Origin: an uncultured Ruminococcus sp.
GTDB taxonomy: Bacteria; Bacillota_A; Clostridia; Oscillospirales; Ruminococcaceae
NCBI GenBank assembly: GCA_900315975.1
Contig: ONBA01000030.1
Span: 1-29,788, forward strand
Reading direction: 5' to 3'
DNA: 29,788 nt
Shown here: positions 7,705-15,583 of the stretch, in pieces
Layout of the letters: each line of letters begins with the position of its first letter
Position numbering within the stretch: the stretch's first letter is position 1
Made by a program: the position numbers and the translations under genes
Notes under the pieces: model-generated
Seen by the model: the letters and a program-made list of their open reading frames with translations, nothing else
The model's database searches: none
Told to the model about the DNA's origin: nothing

Positions 7705-8952
7705 ATGAAAAAGCGATCGAGTTTATTGACAGCAGCAGTTATATGCGTAACATCTGCTGTTCCGGCGGGAGTTACCGCTGCCGGGACTTCCGCGAGGTTC
7801 ACCTCGTCGTTCATACAGAACTGGTACTGCCGTGACTGGACTGCGGAACGCTGGGAGGAGGAGTTCAGCGCCGCGAAGTCTGCCGGTTTTGATTCGCTGA
7901 TACTGCAATCCACATTTGATATCGTCCGCGGAAAATGCATGGGCGAAAAGCAGGACCCTGCCGCTTATCCGTCCTCTGAGAGCTTCTGTATGTTCCCTTG
8001 CAGCACAGGGACTAACTACCTTTCATCTCAGAACAGCGGCGATGCTCTTGAGCTTGCACTGAAAGCTGCGAAGGCGACCGATATGCAGCTATGGCTCGGA
8101 ACCGTCAATGACGATATGTGGTGGAACTTCGGCTTAGGGGCTCCGACGAGCTATTTCGAGGAATGGTGCGCTGACAATGCCGAACTGTGCAGCGGACTTA
8201 TCACGGGGATATGGGAACGCTACGGCGATGATTACGGCGAGCAGATAGCAGGCTGGTATTATATGAACGAGGTATGGAACCTCAACTCTGCCGGTGATGC
8301 TTCTGACTGCGATATATACGCAAGTGTCATAGGCGCTAATATCAAGGCGAGCGTTGACGCGATAGACAGGGCGTGTCCCGAGAAGCCGCTCATGATAAGT
8401 CCCTTTTACAATATACAGCTCTCGGATAAGGAACAGTTCGGGAGCTTCATCAGCGCTGTCGTTACTGCTGCCGGTTTCCGTCCATACGACATATATGCGC
8501 CCCAGGACGGCGGCGGCAGGAACTACACTCCGGACGTTATCCGCGAGTGGACTGAAGCTCAGAAAAATGCACTGAACGGCCGTATGCGCTTCTGGGTGAA
8601 CAACGAGTGCTTCGGTCCTGACCTGACCGCGAAGCCGTTTGATGAGTTCCGCAGGAATTACGCTTCCACCTCTGACCTTGCGGAGGGAAACATCATCTTC
8701 TCATGGAACCATTACTATGCGGACAACACGCAGTTCAAGGACTTTTCGACCGCTGTGGTCAAGGGCGATGCTGACCTTGACGGCGAGTTCACAGTTGCGG
8801 ATCTTGTACTGTTCCACAAGTGGCTTATCGGCGGAAAGGACGTCCGTCTGACCGACTGGAGAGCCGCAGACCTTAACGGTGACGGCAGGCTCGATGCCTT
8901 TGACGAGATGCTCATGCGGAGACTTCTTTTCGCAGAAAAAGGGAGTGCATGA
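7705..8952 (+). CDS. Secreted DUF4434 glycosidase-like protein with dockerin
   Basis: 415 residues; ATG 7705 follows AAAGGAG (7691-7697). Signal peptide 1 to about 25 (cleavage near VTAAG). Residues about 30-345 match the DUF4434 TIM-barrel family, related in fold to glycoside hydrolases: SFIQNWYCRDW near the start, GWYYMNEVW (183-191, with Glu189 at the place of a barrel acid) and APQDGGGR (265-272). Residues 354-415 form a type I dockerin with loops DADLDGEFT and DLNGDGRLD. The activity of the family is not established, so calling it a polysaccharide-active enzyme is inference from the fold, the dockerin and the neighbours. The dockerin resembles that of the CotH protein (DW before the second loop, MRR-LF at the end). 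Confidence 0.85.
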   Translation: MKKRSSLLTAAVICVTSAVPAGVTAAGTSARFTSSFIQNWYCRDWTAERWEEEFSAAKSAGFDSLILQSTFDIVRGKCMGEKQDPAAYPSSESFCMFPCSTGTNYLSSQNSGDALELALKAAKATDMQLWLGTVNDDMWWNFGLGAPTSYFEEWCADNAELCSGLITGIWERYGDDYGEQIAGWYYMNEVWNLNSAGDASDCDIYASVIGANIKASVDAIDRACPEKPLMISPFYNIQLSDKEQFGSFISAVVTAAGFRPYDIYAPQDGGGRNYTPDVIREWTEAQKNALNGRMRFWVNNECFGPDLTAKPFDEFRRNYASTSDLAEGNIIFSWNHYYADNTQFKDFSTAVVKGDADLDGEFTVADLVLFHKWLIGGKDVRLTDWRAADLNGDGRLDAFDEMLMRRLLFAEKGSA

Positions 8953-9062
8953 AAGTCGGATAAGTCCTCGTATAATAGCCCTCCTGCTCAGAGCCGCCAT
9001 GCAGGGATACTGCCGCAGACATAATTGATGCGGCTTTGCAGGAAATGCACTAAGGAGAAGAT

Positions 9063-9653
9063 ATGCCTGAACTGAAAAATACTATTACAAACGCTGAGAT
9101 GATCCGCAGCAGACGCAAAACTGTTGCATTGCAGATCGCTGAAGACGGGCATCTCATCGTCAGGGCACCAATGCGATGTCCAAACAAGGAGATCATTGCT
9201 TTTATTGAAAAGAGCGAAAAATGGATACAAACCAACACTGCAAAAGTTCAGCAGCGCAACCGTGAGCTTGAACGCCTCGAACCGTTCTCGGAGCAGGATA
9301 TCCGTGATATGGCTGATAAGGCAATTGGGATAATTCCCGAACGAGTTAAATTCTACGCTGAAAAGCTCGGCGTAACATACGGCAGGATAACTGTACGCAA
9401 TCAGCGGACGAAATGGGGGAGCTGTACATCAAAAGGCAACCTCAACTTCAACTGTCTGCTTATGGCGGCACCGCCGGAAGTTCTTGATTCGGTGGTAGTC
9501 CATGAGCTGTGTCACCGTTTGCACATGAATCATTCCAAGGAGTTTTACTCTGCGATATACCGTGTATTTCCCGAGTATGACAAGTGGAATAAGTGGCTCA
9601 AGGATAATGGCGGTTTGCTTATAAGGCGTATGACTGCGCCTGAGACCGGATAA
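9063..9653 (+). CDS. YgjP-like (DUF45) zinc metallopeptidase
   Basis: 196 residues, ATG 9063 behind AAGGAG. The conserved QRTKWGSCTSKGNLNFN stretch (114-130) and the zinc site HELCH (147-151) with a further His157 in HMNHS identify the YgjP/DUF45 branch of gluzincin-like peptidases, which are usually this long. There is no signal peptide, so it is cytoplasmic. Family members often sit near restriction systems or alone; the cellular substrate is unknown. The following dockerin gene starts 50 bases later with its own ribosome binding site and no clear promoter between, so the two may share a transcript. Confidence 0.85.
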   Translation: MPELKNTITNAEMIRSRRKTVALQIAEDGHLIVRAPMRCPNKEIIAFIEKSEKWIQTNTAKVQQRNRELERLEPFSEQDIRDMADKAIGIIPERVKFYAEKLGVTYGRITVRNQRTKWGSCTSKGNLNFNCLLMAAPPEVLDSVVVHELCHRLHMNHSKEFYSAIYRVFPEYDKWNKWLKDNGGLLIRRMTAPETG

Positions 9654-9703
9654 TTATATCAGGCGGTATTGAGAATAAATAGACAAGATATGGAGGGATA
9701 CAC

Positions 9704-12184
9704 ATGATAAAAGCTTCTGTCAGCATCGTATTGTCTGCCGCTATGGCGCTGGCACCGCTGAATTTCCCGGCTGCTGCCGAAACTGAAGATGCTCTTTCGG
9801 ACAGCGGTCTGAGCTACACCGAAACAGTCGGAACGCTCCCTAATCCCGGCGCTGGCTATACCACGACCGTATGGGCAGAATGCGCTCCCGGAAAGACTCC
9901 GGTCTACGACCCGAAGGGCAGCCTTGTACTGTTCTTTATCGACATAGGAAAGTTCTCCTCCGGCGCAAACGGAACTACGGACGATGCCGGGAATTACACT
10001 CCCGGTGAGGACTACGACCTCGATGAGACGTTCTTCGATTCATGGAATCAGACGCTTGCCAACTGCAAAAGGAACGGCTGCATGGTCGGACTGAGATTCC
10101 GCTATGATGCCGTCGGACGCGATGACCCCGAGCCTGCCTCCTTCGATAAGGTCCTCGACCATGTCGAACAGATAAGGGAAAGCGGTCTGATAGACACCTA
10201 CAGTGACATCATCGCATTTATCGAGACCGGATTTGTCGGCAAATGGGGCGAACAGCACGGCGGAAAATACACATCGGTCGAGTATAAGGCGAAGCTCCTC
10301 GATGCCATGTACAGAGCCTTTCCGCAGACAGTCCCGCTTACCGTGAGAACTCCGGACACCTTTGCTGAATGGGCAGGCATCAAACGCAGCGACCTCTCCA
10401 ACGAGGAGGTATTCAAGGCTGCTGCCGGCAGTTCAAGCAGCAATGCCCGTAAAATACTCGAAAAGCGCATAGGTATGTACAATGACGGCTATATGGGAAG
10501 CAATTCCGATCTCGGCACCTTCGCCGACCGCGCAGGCGAAACGCGCTGGCTCTCGTCCGTTTCCACGGAGACCTATTACGGCGGCGAATTCTCCGGCAAT
10601 ATCGACTACGCAAAGCAGTTCGACACCTATCTCCCGGAAAATGCCATACCGGAAATGTATATCACACACCTCAGCTACATAAACGGCAACATCTTCCAGC
10701 TTTACAAGGACTATACCTTCGGCAGCGAATATGACGTCGAGGGCGTGGATAATTCCGCATACTACGGTCAGAACGTTTTCCAGTTCATACGCGACCATCT
10801 CGGCTACAGGTTCGTTCTGAGAAAATCGGAGCTCACCGCTGATGTACCGCAGGGCGGAGAGCTGAAGCTGCGTTTCAGCGTCGAGAATACCGGCTTTTCA
10901 AATCCGATACCTTATGTTTACGGTGACCTGATACTCGAAAAGGACGGGGTATATATAATGGCTCCCGTTGATACCGACTGCCACAAATGGCTCTCACGCA
11001 CCACAACCGAAACTGAGCTCACCATGAAGCTCCCGGACAGCATTCGTCCCGGAAAATGGAACGTTTACCTCAAAGAGACTATGGGCGGCTATGCTGATGC
11101 GGACGCAGGAATGTCCCTGCGTTCCATAAGATTTGCAAATGAGGGCGTGTGGAACAGTACCCTCGGCGCCGACCTTCTCGGTACTGTGAATATAACCGAG
11201 ACCGGGTCCCACGGCACTGACAATGAGCTTAAACAGGTCACAAAAAACGGCTTCGGTATCGGCTCGGACGATTTCAGATATGCCAACTGCACTCCGCTTA
11301 TCGACGGCGAAAGCTCCTTTGACGGTGAGTGGACGGACGATATGCTGCTGTATAAGGGCGAGAACGGTAATTCACTCTATGTGAATGCCGATGAGGAATA
11401 CCTCTACGTCAGATCAGACCTCCCGGAAGGCGCTGCTGCACCGGTATACAACATCAGCTTCAACGACCCGGCAAAGGATAACGAGCACTATTGGCTGTAT
11501 TACGCCTCAAACGGCTTCATTTACTTCAATCATGAGTCCTATGCGGGCTGCGACTGCAAATGGAAAAACGGAACGGTCGAATTCAGACTGCCGCTGGAGC
11601 TTTTCGGACTTAGCGCCGGAAGCGTTATCAAAAATCTCCGTGTATCCTTGCAGGACAGCGGAAATGAATGGAAGCTGCTCGGTGACGCGAAAGCTGCGGA
11701 ATGCACAGTACCGTTCGGGATAACGGTACGCACAGCCGAAAAGGATATACGCCTCGCCGACGGAAAGGACTGCGTTCTGACGGTGAAAACGCCTGCAAAG
11801 AATGTGGGATTTCAGTGGTTCAGGGACGGTGAACCGATAGAGGGCGCAACAGACCGTGAATTGTCCATAAAGGGAAATTCCGCGGAAAAGCTCGGTTCGT
11901 ATACGGTCAGGATATCTCAGGGAGACACGTTCACAAAGACATTCCCGATCGCAAATATCCTTGATGCAGAAACACTGCCTTCCGCATTAAAGGGCGACGC
12001 GAACTGTGATAACGAGGTCAATATGGCTGATGCCGTATTCATAATGCAGGTCATATCGAACCCGGATAAGTACAAATTTTCTGATGAGGGCTTGAAGAAC
12101 GCTGATGTGGACGGCGGCGGCGTTACAAATAAGGACGCGCTGAGAATACAGCAGTATAAGCTCAATCTCATAGACAGCCTTTGA
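9704..12184 (+). CDS. Secreted DUF4874/DUF4832 protein with C-terminal dockerin
   Basis: 826 residues, ATG 9704 behind GGAGG. Signal peptide to about 25 (AAAETE). About 33-190 matches DUF4874 (NPGAGYTTTVWAE, VGLRFRYDAVG) and about 195-470 DUF4832 (ETGFVGKWGEQHGG), a pair that forms a glycosidase-like barrel in carbohydrate-degrading bacteria. Then a beta-sandwich, about 515-660, resembling family 9 or DOMON-type sugar-binding modules; an Ig-like domain, about 668-755; and a dockerin, 764-826. This dockerin (NMADAVFIMQ, NKDALRIQQYKL) differs from the others in the window and may bind a different cohesin class. Its first loop is weakened (DANCDNEVN) and its second reads DVDGGGVTN. Enzymatic activity is inferred, not known. 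Confidence 0.82.
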   Translation: MIKASVSIVLSAAMALAPLNFPAAAETEDALSDSGLSYTETVGTLPNPGAGYTTTVWAECAPGKTPVYDPKGSLVLFFIDIGKFSSGANGTTDDAGNYTPGEDYDLDETFFDSWNQTLANCKRNGCMVGLRFRYDAVGRDDPEPASFDKVLDHVEQIRESGLIDTYSDIIAFIETGFVGKWGEQHGGKYTSVEYKAKLLDAMYRAFPQTVPLTVRTPDTFAEWAGIKRSDLSNEEVFKAAAGSSSSNARKILEKRIGMYNDGYMGSNSDLGTFADRAGETRWLSSVSTETYYGGEFSGNIDYAKQFDTYLPENAIPEMYITHLSYINGNIFQLYKDYTFGSEYDVEGVDNSAYYGQNVFQFIRDHLGYRFVLRKSELTADVPQGGELKLRFSVENTGFSNPIPYVYGDLILEKDGVYIMAPVDTDCHKWLSRTTTETELTMKLPDSIRPGKWNVYLKETMGGYADADAGMSLRSIRFANEGVWNSTLGADLLGTVNITETGSHGTDNELKQVTKNGFGIGSDDFRYANCTPLIDGESSFDGEWTDDMLLYKGENGNSLYVNADEEYLYVRSDLPEGAAAPVYNISFNDPAKDNEHYWLYYASNGFIYFNHESYAGCDCKWKNGTVEFRLPLELFGLSAGSVIKNLRVSLQDSGNEWKLLGDAKAAECTVPFGITVRTAEKDIRLADGKDCVLTVKTPAKNVGFQWFRDGEPIEGATDRELSIKGNSAEKLGSYTVRISQGDTFTKTFPIANILDAETLPSALKGDANCDNEVNMADAVFIMQVISNPDKYKFSDEGLKNADVDGGGVTNKDALRIQQYKLNLIDSL

Positions 12185-12220
12185 AAAACAGATGAAACGT
12201 GTTTTTATATCAGTAACTTA

Positions 12221-12249
12221 TTGACTTTCATTCGCCGATATGGTAAAAA
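12221..12249 (+). promoter_or_regulatory. Decayed promoter of the collapsed module
   Basis: TTGACT (12221-12226), a 17-base spacer, then TAAAAA (12244-12249) where the intact copy at 18394-18422 has TATAAT. The surrounding bases align with that copy, so this is a promoter whose -10 has lost two of six consensus bases. Confidence 0.5.
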
Positions 12250-12333
12250 AAGTGTAGACCGCATAGCGGACAAATGGGTGGAGTGGAGTTGATCGTTATG
12301 AAGCGTATAGGCTATATATGTGCAGATAACTGC
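12250..12333 (+). ncRNA. Structured leader, copy A (collapsed module)
   Basis: It shares long blocks with 18436-18510: GCATAGCGG, GGGTGGA, GTTATGAAGCGTA, AGGCT and GATAAC. A stem-loop can be drawn with outer arms GTTAT (12295-12299) and ATAAC (12326-12330) and inner 7-bp arms 12303-12309 with 12317-12323 that include two G-U pairs. The intact copy keeps the same stem with some different pairs. I do not recognise it as a known riboswitch class. Confidence 0.5.
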
Positions 12334-12433
12334 AACAAAGGGCGATGATGCACCGAACAGCATTGGCGCTAGTAGCCAAGGTGCTTGCGGAACTGTTACT
12401 ATCGCTGAAGGCGCAAATGTTGAGCTGTATTAA
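12320..12433 (+). pseudogene. C-terminal remnant of a beta-helix repeat surface protein
   Basis: The frame ending at TAA 12431-12433 reads VQITATKGDDAPNSIGASSQ and on through GTVTIAEGANVELY. It aligns with the C-terminal end of the 586-residue protein at 18620-20380 (VTAVMGKEDYYYSIGLPENA, then RGVVTIGCTLAPGG). Everything before it, including signal peptide and body, is missing; the leader RNA runs directly into it. The junction lies near GATAAC (12325-12330), a sequence also present in the intact leader, so deletion by recombination at short homology is plausible. Confidence 0.75.
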
Positions 12434-12451
12434 GCATTGGAGGTAATATAA

Positions 12452-12547
12452 ATGGAGAAATATATAACTCCCGAGGTGGAGATAATCGAATTCGACGCCG
12501 AGGACGTTATCACGACAAGCAACAGCAACGAATTAGAACAGGCGTAA
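12452..12547 (+). CDS. 31-residue peptide, MEKY-ITPEVEII family, copy 1
   Basis: ATG 12452 follows a strong GGAGG (12439-12443) and reads MEKYITPEVEIIEF, an acidic middle DAEDVITTS, then a polar tail ending NELEQA. The peptide at 20418 is nearly the same in protein and DNA, and both are followed at once by a terminator. Retention of start, ribosome binding site, frame and terminator after loss of the upstream large gene argues that it is expressed in its own right. The N-terminal YxxP pattern resembles leader peptides of some ribosomally made modified peptides (lasso peptides), but I see no maturation enzyme beside it. It has no signal peptide and no Cys. Function unknown. Confidence 0.7.
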   Translation: MEKYITPEVEIIEFDAEDVITTSNSNELEQA

Positions 12548-12554
12548 CAAGCAG

Positions 12555-12585
12555 AACAGGCGGCATTAAGCCGCCTGTTGCTATT
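12555..12585 (+). terminator. Terminator of peptide gene copy 1
   Basis: A 10-bp perfect stem (12555-12564 with 12570-12579) with a 5-base loop, followed by the T-rich GCTATTTC. Confidence 0.75.
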
Positions 12586-12660
12586 TCTGTAAGCTTACGG
12601 GATATTGACATATGTATAGCCGGCTGCAATGCGGCTGGCTGAACGATCAAGGGGCTGATA

Positions 12661-12690
12661 AGGCTGCCGAATCACTGCGGCAGCCTTTCT
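12661..12690. terminator. Hairpin overlapping the methyltransferase stop
   Basis: A 9-bp stem (12661-12669 with 12678-12686) contains the last codons and stop of the minus-strand methyltransferase. It probably acts between the two convergent transcripts; T runs are short on both sides. Confidence 0.5.
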
Positions 12691-13448
12691 AATATGAGTT
12701 TAATATGTGTGTGTTCGGTAAGTTCAAATCCAAAGTCGTTCCTTATCTGCCATGAAGTATACGGCAGCGTGAAAATATCCTTATATACGATCCTGTATGA
12801 ATCGGGTATTCTTTTCATCAGTTCTTCTCTGAAAACAGGGAAGTAGTTTTCGTGTACTTCTCTGTCCCAGTTCTGCGTGTATTTGTATTTCAGCAGAAAA
12901 TGAACGAGCTGGCGCTGATCTTCTACCTTACCCCAGACTTTTTCAAAGCTATCGAGCCATTCTGCATATGATGACTTCCTTATAGCATCAAGCAGCTCGG
13001 TCCTTGCGGGAGTATTTTCCTCCTGTGAAAACATCATATCCCGTATCGCAACATACCTGAAACCGCTTTTAAAGACTCTGTCCCAGAAGAGATCTATGTC
13101 CTTTTTGCCGCAATAGGAATAGACCTCATGGACGGTACTTGAAATGTTTATGAGGCTTTCGTCAAACGGAATGTCTATCTGTTCCCAGTCGTCAAAGAAT
13201 TTTGCATCTGTAACGTTTTTTCTTGCGGCATCTATCATCTCACGGCTTATATCATAGCCTACATACCCATAATCCGGGAACATCGGCTTCATAGCCTTAA
13301 TAAGCTCGCCGTTCGCACAGCCGAAATCAAGGATATACTTAAACGGCTCGAACACCTTATCTATGAAGAACATTTTATCCAGTATTGATCTCTGCATTCT
13401 TGTCAGGTAGATATCCAGATCAGATATCCGGTTCATATCTGTATCCAT
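12672..13448 (-). CDS. Class I SAM-dependent methyltransferase
   Basis: 258 residues. ATG 13448 has GAGGAGG just upstream. The Rossmann glycine motif DFGCANGEL (41-49) is followed by GYDIS (64-68, the acidic residue that binds the ribose), and a later strand ends in INISSTVHEV (100-109). This is a stand-alone cytoplasmic methyltransferase of ordinary length; the substrate (small molecule, lipid or protein) cannot be inferred. It is convergent with the peptide gene at 12452, so it is not its operon partner, but it is the nearest modifying enzyme to that peptide. Confidence 0.85.
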   Translation of the reverse strand: MDTDMNRISDLDIYLTRMQRSILDKMFFIDKVFEPFKYILDFGCANGELIKAMKPMFPDYGYVGYDISREMIDAARKNVTDAKFFDDWEQIDIPFDESLINISSTVHEVYSYCGKKDIDLFWDRVFKSGFRYVAIRDMMFSQEENTPARTELLDAIRKSSYAEWLDSFEKVWGKVEDQRQLVHFLLKYKYTQNWDREVHENYFPVFREELMKRIPDSYRIVYKDIFTLPYTSWQIRNDFGFELTEHTHIKLILERLPQ

Positions 13449-13528
13449 ACTATGATCCTCCTCTATAGCTTTTTACTCCGAATCAGCGATCCGGAGAGGT
13501 CTTATCGCTATGCTTTTGCACACATCTA

Positions 13529-13557
13529 ATTTTAACACATTCAATATACAAACGCAA
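13529..13557 (-). promoter_or_regulatory. Promoter of the methyltransferase
   Basis: On the minus strand, TTGCGT (13552-13557), 17 bases, then TAAAAT (13529-13534), about 80 bases before the start codon. Confidence 0.5.
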
Positions 13558-13619
13558 TGACTGTAGTTGATTATTGACCGGATATTCCTTATTATCGGCA
13601 TAATTACCAAGCAGCAGTT

Positions 13620-13691
13620 TTATTCTTTGTGAATATTACCATTGCCGCCGCCTGTATATGAACCGTTCCGATTTTTCTTGTTATCTTCCAT
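13620..13691 (-). CDS. Possible 23-residue Gly/Asn-rich peptide
   Basis: ATG 13691 reads MEDNKKNRNGSYTGGGNGNI and ends HKE. The upstream sequence TGAGG gives a weak ribosome binding site. It is too short to judge; it could be the truncated 5' end of a longer gene, since it overlaps the opposite-strand remnant that starts at 13662. Confidence 0.2.
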   Translation of the reverse strand: MEDNKKNRNGSYTGGGNGNIHKE

Positions 13692-14144
13692 TGTAAAAAC
13701 CTCAGTGCAAAGGTTATAAATTACAGCTTCGGTGATTGGGTAAGTTGTGGCGCGATCGAGATCTACAACGACGAAGATGTAGAAGATGAGTTTGAAACAG
13801 GAATGAGATTTGTAGCTTCATCGCTTATAAATCTCAGATCAGCGGGGTATGATATTATTATCGTTACAAGGGAGATACTCAGAGATATAAGCGAGTACGA
13901 TGAGGAGAAGTATACTTCTCTCAATGAAATGTACGAGATAGATATACACTCTGACCATACGGCTACGATTTATGCAAGGAAGCGCAGAGAAGAAGAGGCC
14001 TACCAATGGACGGCAAGCGGAAAAAGTATCGTCCTCTTGGCACCGGAGGTCGATGAAGATAATATTTTCATTGAAAAGAAAGACGCATCGACTGTTAAAA
14101 TGACCTTTGGCGAAGAGGACAAGTATCTGCTGCTCGGAAAATGA
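13662..14144 (+). pseudogene. 5'-truncated gene of unknown function
   Basis: An open frame runs from the stop at 13659-13661 to TGA 14142-14144 and looks coding well before its first ATG at 13803: FGDWVSCGAIEIYNDEDVED precedes the 113-residue part. There is no ribosome binding site at 13803 and no start codon upstream in frame. The acidic, charged protein ends FGEEDKYLLLGK. I recognise no family. It most likely lost its 5' end, perhaps with the rearrangement that left the small opposite-strand ORF. Confidence 0.5.
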
Positions 14145-14156
14145 AAGCAAGTCTGA

Positions 14157-14276
14157 ATGGAAGCACCAAATATATATTTCCGATTAAAAAAACACCTGAA
14201 TATGGACGATACGAGCACATATGAGATAGCTTCCACCTCTGACGGGGAATACGTTCTCAGACGAGTTATGTTCTGA
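14157..14276 (+). CDS. 39-codon ORF downstream of the truncated gene
   Basis: ATG 14157 starts 12 bases after the stop of the preceding frame and reads MEAPNIYFRLKKHL, ending SDGEYVLRRVMF. There is no clear ribosome binding site. The composition looks protein-like, so it may be the tail of another gene or a small coupled gene. Function unknown. Confidence 0.25.
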   Translation: MEAPNIYFRLKKHLNMDDTSTYEIASTSDGEYVLRRVMF

Positions 14277-14328
14277 TCTGTTTTATTGATTACAGATTTG
14301 TAATTTTACAACAGCGCCCGGGGATATG

Positions 14329-14337
14329 TGATATAAT
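14329..14337 (+). promoter_or_regulatory. Extended -10 promoter element of the SH3 lipoprotein
   Basis: TGATATAAT at 14329-14337 is an extended -10. No well-spaced -35 is present; TTTACA lies 21 bases upstream. It is 58 bases before the ATG. Confidence 0.5.
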
Positions 14338-14395
14338 GTCAATAACAGCAAAGGAAACCTGACCGATACAACATGATGAATAAAGGAGAATTATT

Positions 14396-15430
14396 ATGAA
14401 AAAGCAAATTATCACTATCGCGCTATTAGGTACATTGCTGATGCTGCCCGGATGCGGAAAAGACACAAGCAGTACATCAGCTTCATCGTCCGGTGCTGAA
14501 AAAGCAGCAGTCACATCGGAAGCGGTAACAGATACAGCAAGCTCTGCGGCAACAACAAAAAAAGCCAGCGCAGCAACAGAGGCAGATGTAACAACGGCTC
14601 CCGCGGAGAAGCAGACAGAAGGCTCCGTGCAGCTCGGAAATATACTCTTCGGCGGTTACGTTACTGCTGAAACTCCGGTCAGAAGCAAGCCCGATGCAAA
14701 TTCCGATGCGCTTATCGTAATTCCCGAAGGTACGCAGATCGGCGTGAGCGAAAGCGATGTGAACGGCTGGTTTATAACCGAATTCAAGGATAAGATCGGC
14801 TATATCCCGGTAAACTCTGTAAAGGAGATCGCTCCCGTTTCTCCGGAAGTGTGCGGAGATAATGTATACATCGGTTCTGTCTCTGCGAATGCCAGACTCA
14901 TGAGCGGTACGCATGCTTACGCAGAGCTTCTTGCAGAGATACCGAGCGGCACACAGATCAAGTATTACATACTCGCATCAGATGAAAAATGGGTCGTAGC
15001 GAGCTATAAAAATATAGCCGGATATGTAGAATCCAAGTATATCCAAGAGGGCGAGTCCGGCAGCAATGGGGATCCCTATGCTGAGTATACCGGACAGTGG
15101 AGGAGCGAAGCACAATGGAACGGCTGTGATATAAACATTCAGATCAGCAGAGACCGTGAATGCGTCAATGTTGAAGTTTCTGCACATAGTGCGGTTGCGG
15201 ATTATCAGTGGAATTATCCCTGCGTCTGCAATGAAGACGGCACCTGCCTTGAATGCGATGGCAAAGGAATACTGAAAAGGACTGACCGTACACCTGACGG
15301 CGATATTCAGGAACCCGTAACGGTTTATAGTGACGGTGAAGCGCGATTCAATATCAAGGGCGGTACGCTTTTCTGGGACGACTGCAAGGAGGGTACTGCC
15401 AGTCAGATAGGTTTCAGCAAGATAGGATAA
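14396..15430 (+). CDS. Lipoprotein with two SH3-like domains
   Basis: 344 residues, ATG 14396 behind AAAGGAG. Lipobox LPGC with Cys20 predicts lipid anchoring on the outer face of the membrane. A Ser/Thr/Ala-rich spacer (21 to about 80) leads to two bacterial SH3-type repeats, about 88-145 (TAETPVRSKPDANSD, GWFITEFKDKIGYIPV) and about 152-218 (SANARLMSGTH, KWVVASYKNIAGYVES). These usually bind cell wall peptides. The C-terminal domain, about 228-344, is unfamiliar and holds a Cys cluster CVCNEDGTCLECDGKG that could bind a metal or form disulfides. It has its own promoter and a terminator directly after the stop. Confidence 0.8.
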   Translation: MKKQIITIALLGTLLMLPGCGKDTSSTSASSSGAEKAAVTSEAVTDTASSAATTKKASAATEADVTTAPAEKQTEGSVQLGNILFGGYVTAETPVRSKPDANSDALIVIPEGTQIGVSESDVNGWFITEFKDKIGYIPVNSVKEIAPVSPEVCGDNVYIGSVSANARLMSGTHAYAELLAEIPSGTQIKYYILASDEKWVVASYKNIAGYVESKYIQEGESGSNGDPYAEYTGQWRSEAQWNGCDINIQISRDRECVNVEVSAHSAVADYQWNYPCVCNEDGTCLECDGKGILKRTDRTPDGDIQEPVTVYSDGEARFNIKGGTLFWDDCKEGTASQIGFSKIG

Positions 15431-15442
15431 TATGATTAAAAA

Positions 15443-15485
15443 AACAGGAGTATGCCTAATGCGAAAAGACATACTCCTGTTCATC
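15443..15485 (+). terminator. Terminator of the SH3 lipoprotein gene
   Basis: A perfect 12-bp stem (15443-15454 with 15470-15481) with A-rich sequence before and T-rich sequence after, so it may work in both directions. Confidence 0.7.
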
Positions 15486-15583
15486 TATTTCTGAATGTTC
15501 TTTGCCGAGCGTCCGGCTGCCAATGTTAATTTTTCAAAACTTCAGATTATGCCGATATTCATTCAAAAAGATCAATCACAGCA

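Noticed and set aside
12320..12330. GTG at 12320 as a true start of a short gene
   Set aside because: There is no ribosome binding site, and the reading frame is only the tail of a known repeat protein.
12672..13448. Methyltransferase as the tailoring enzyme of the adjacent peptide gene
   Set aside because: It is convergent with its own promoter and is absent from the second peptide locus; proximity alone does not support a link.
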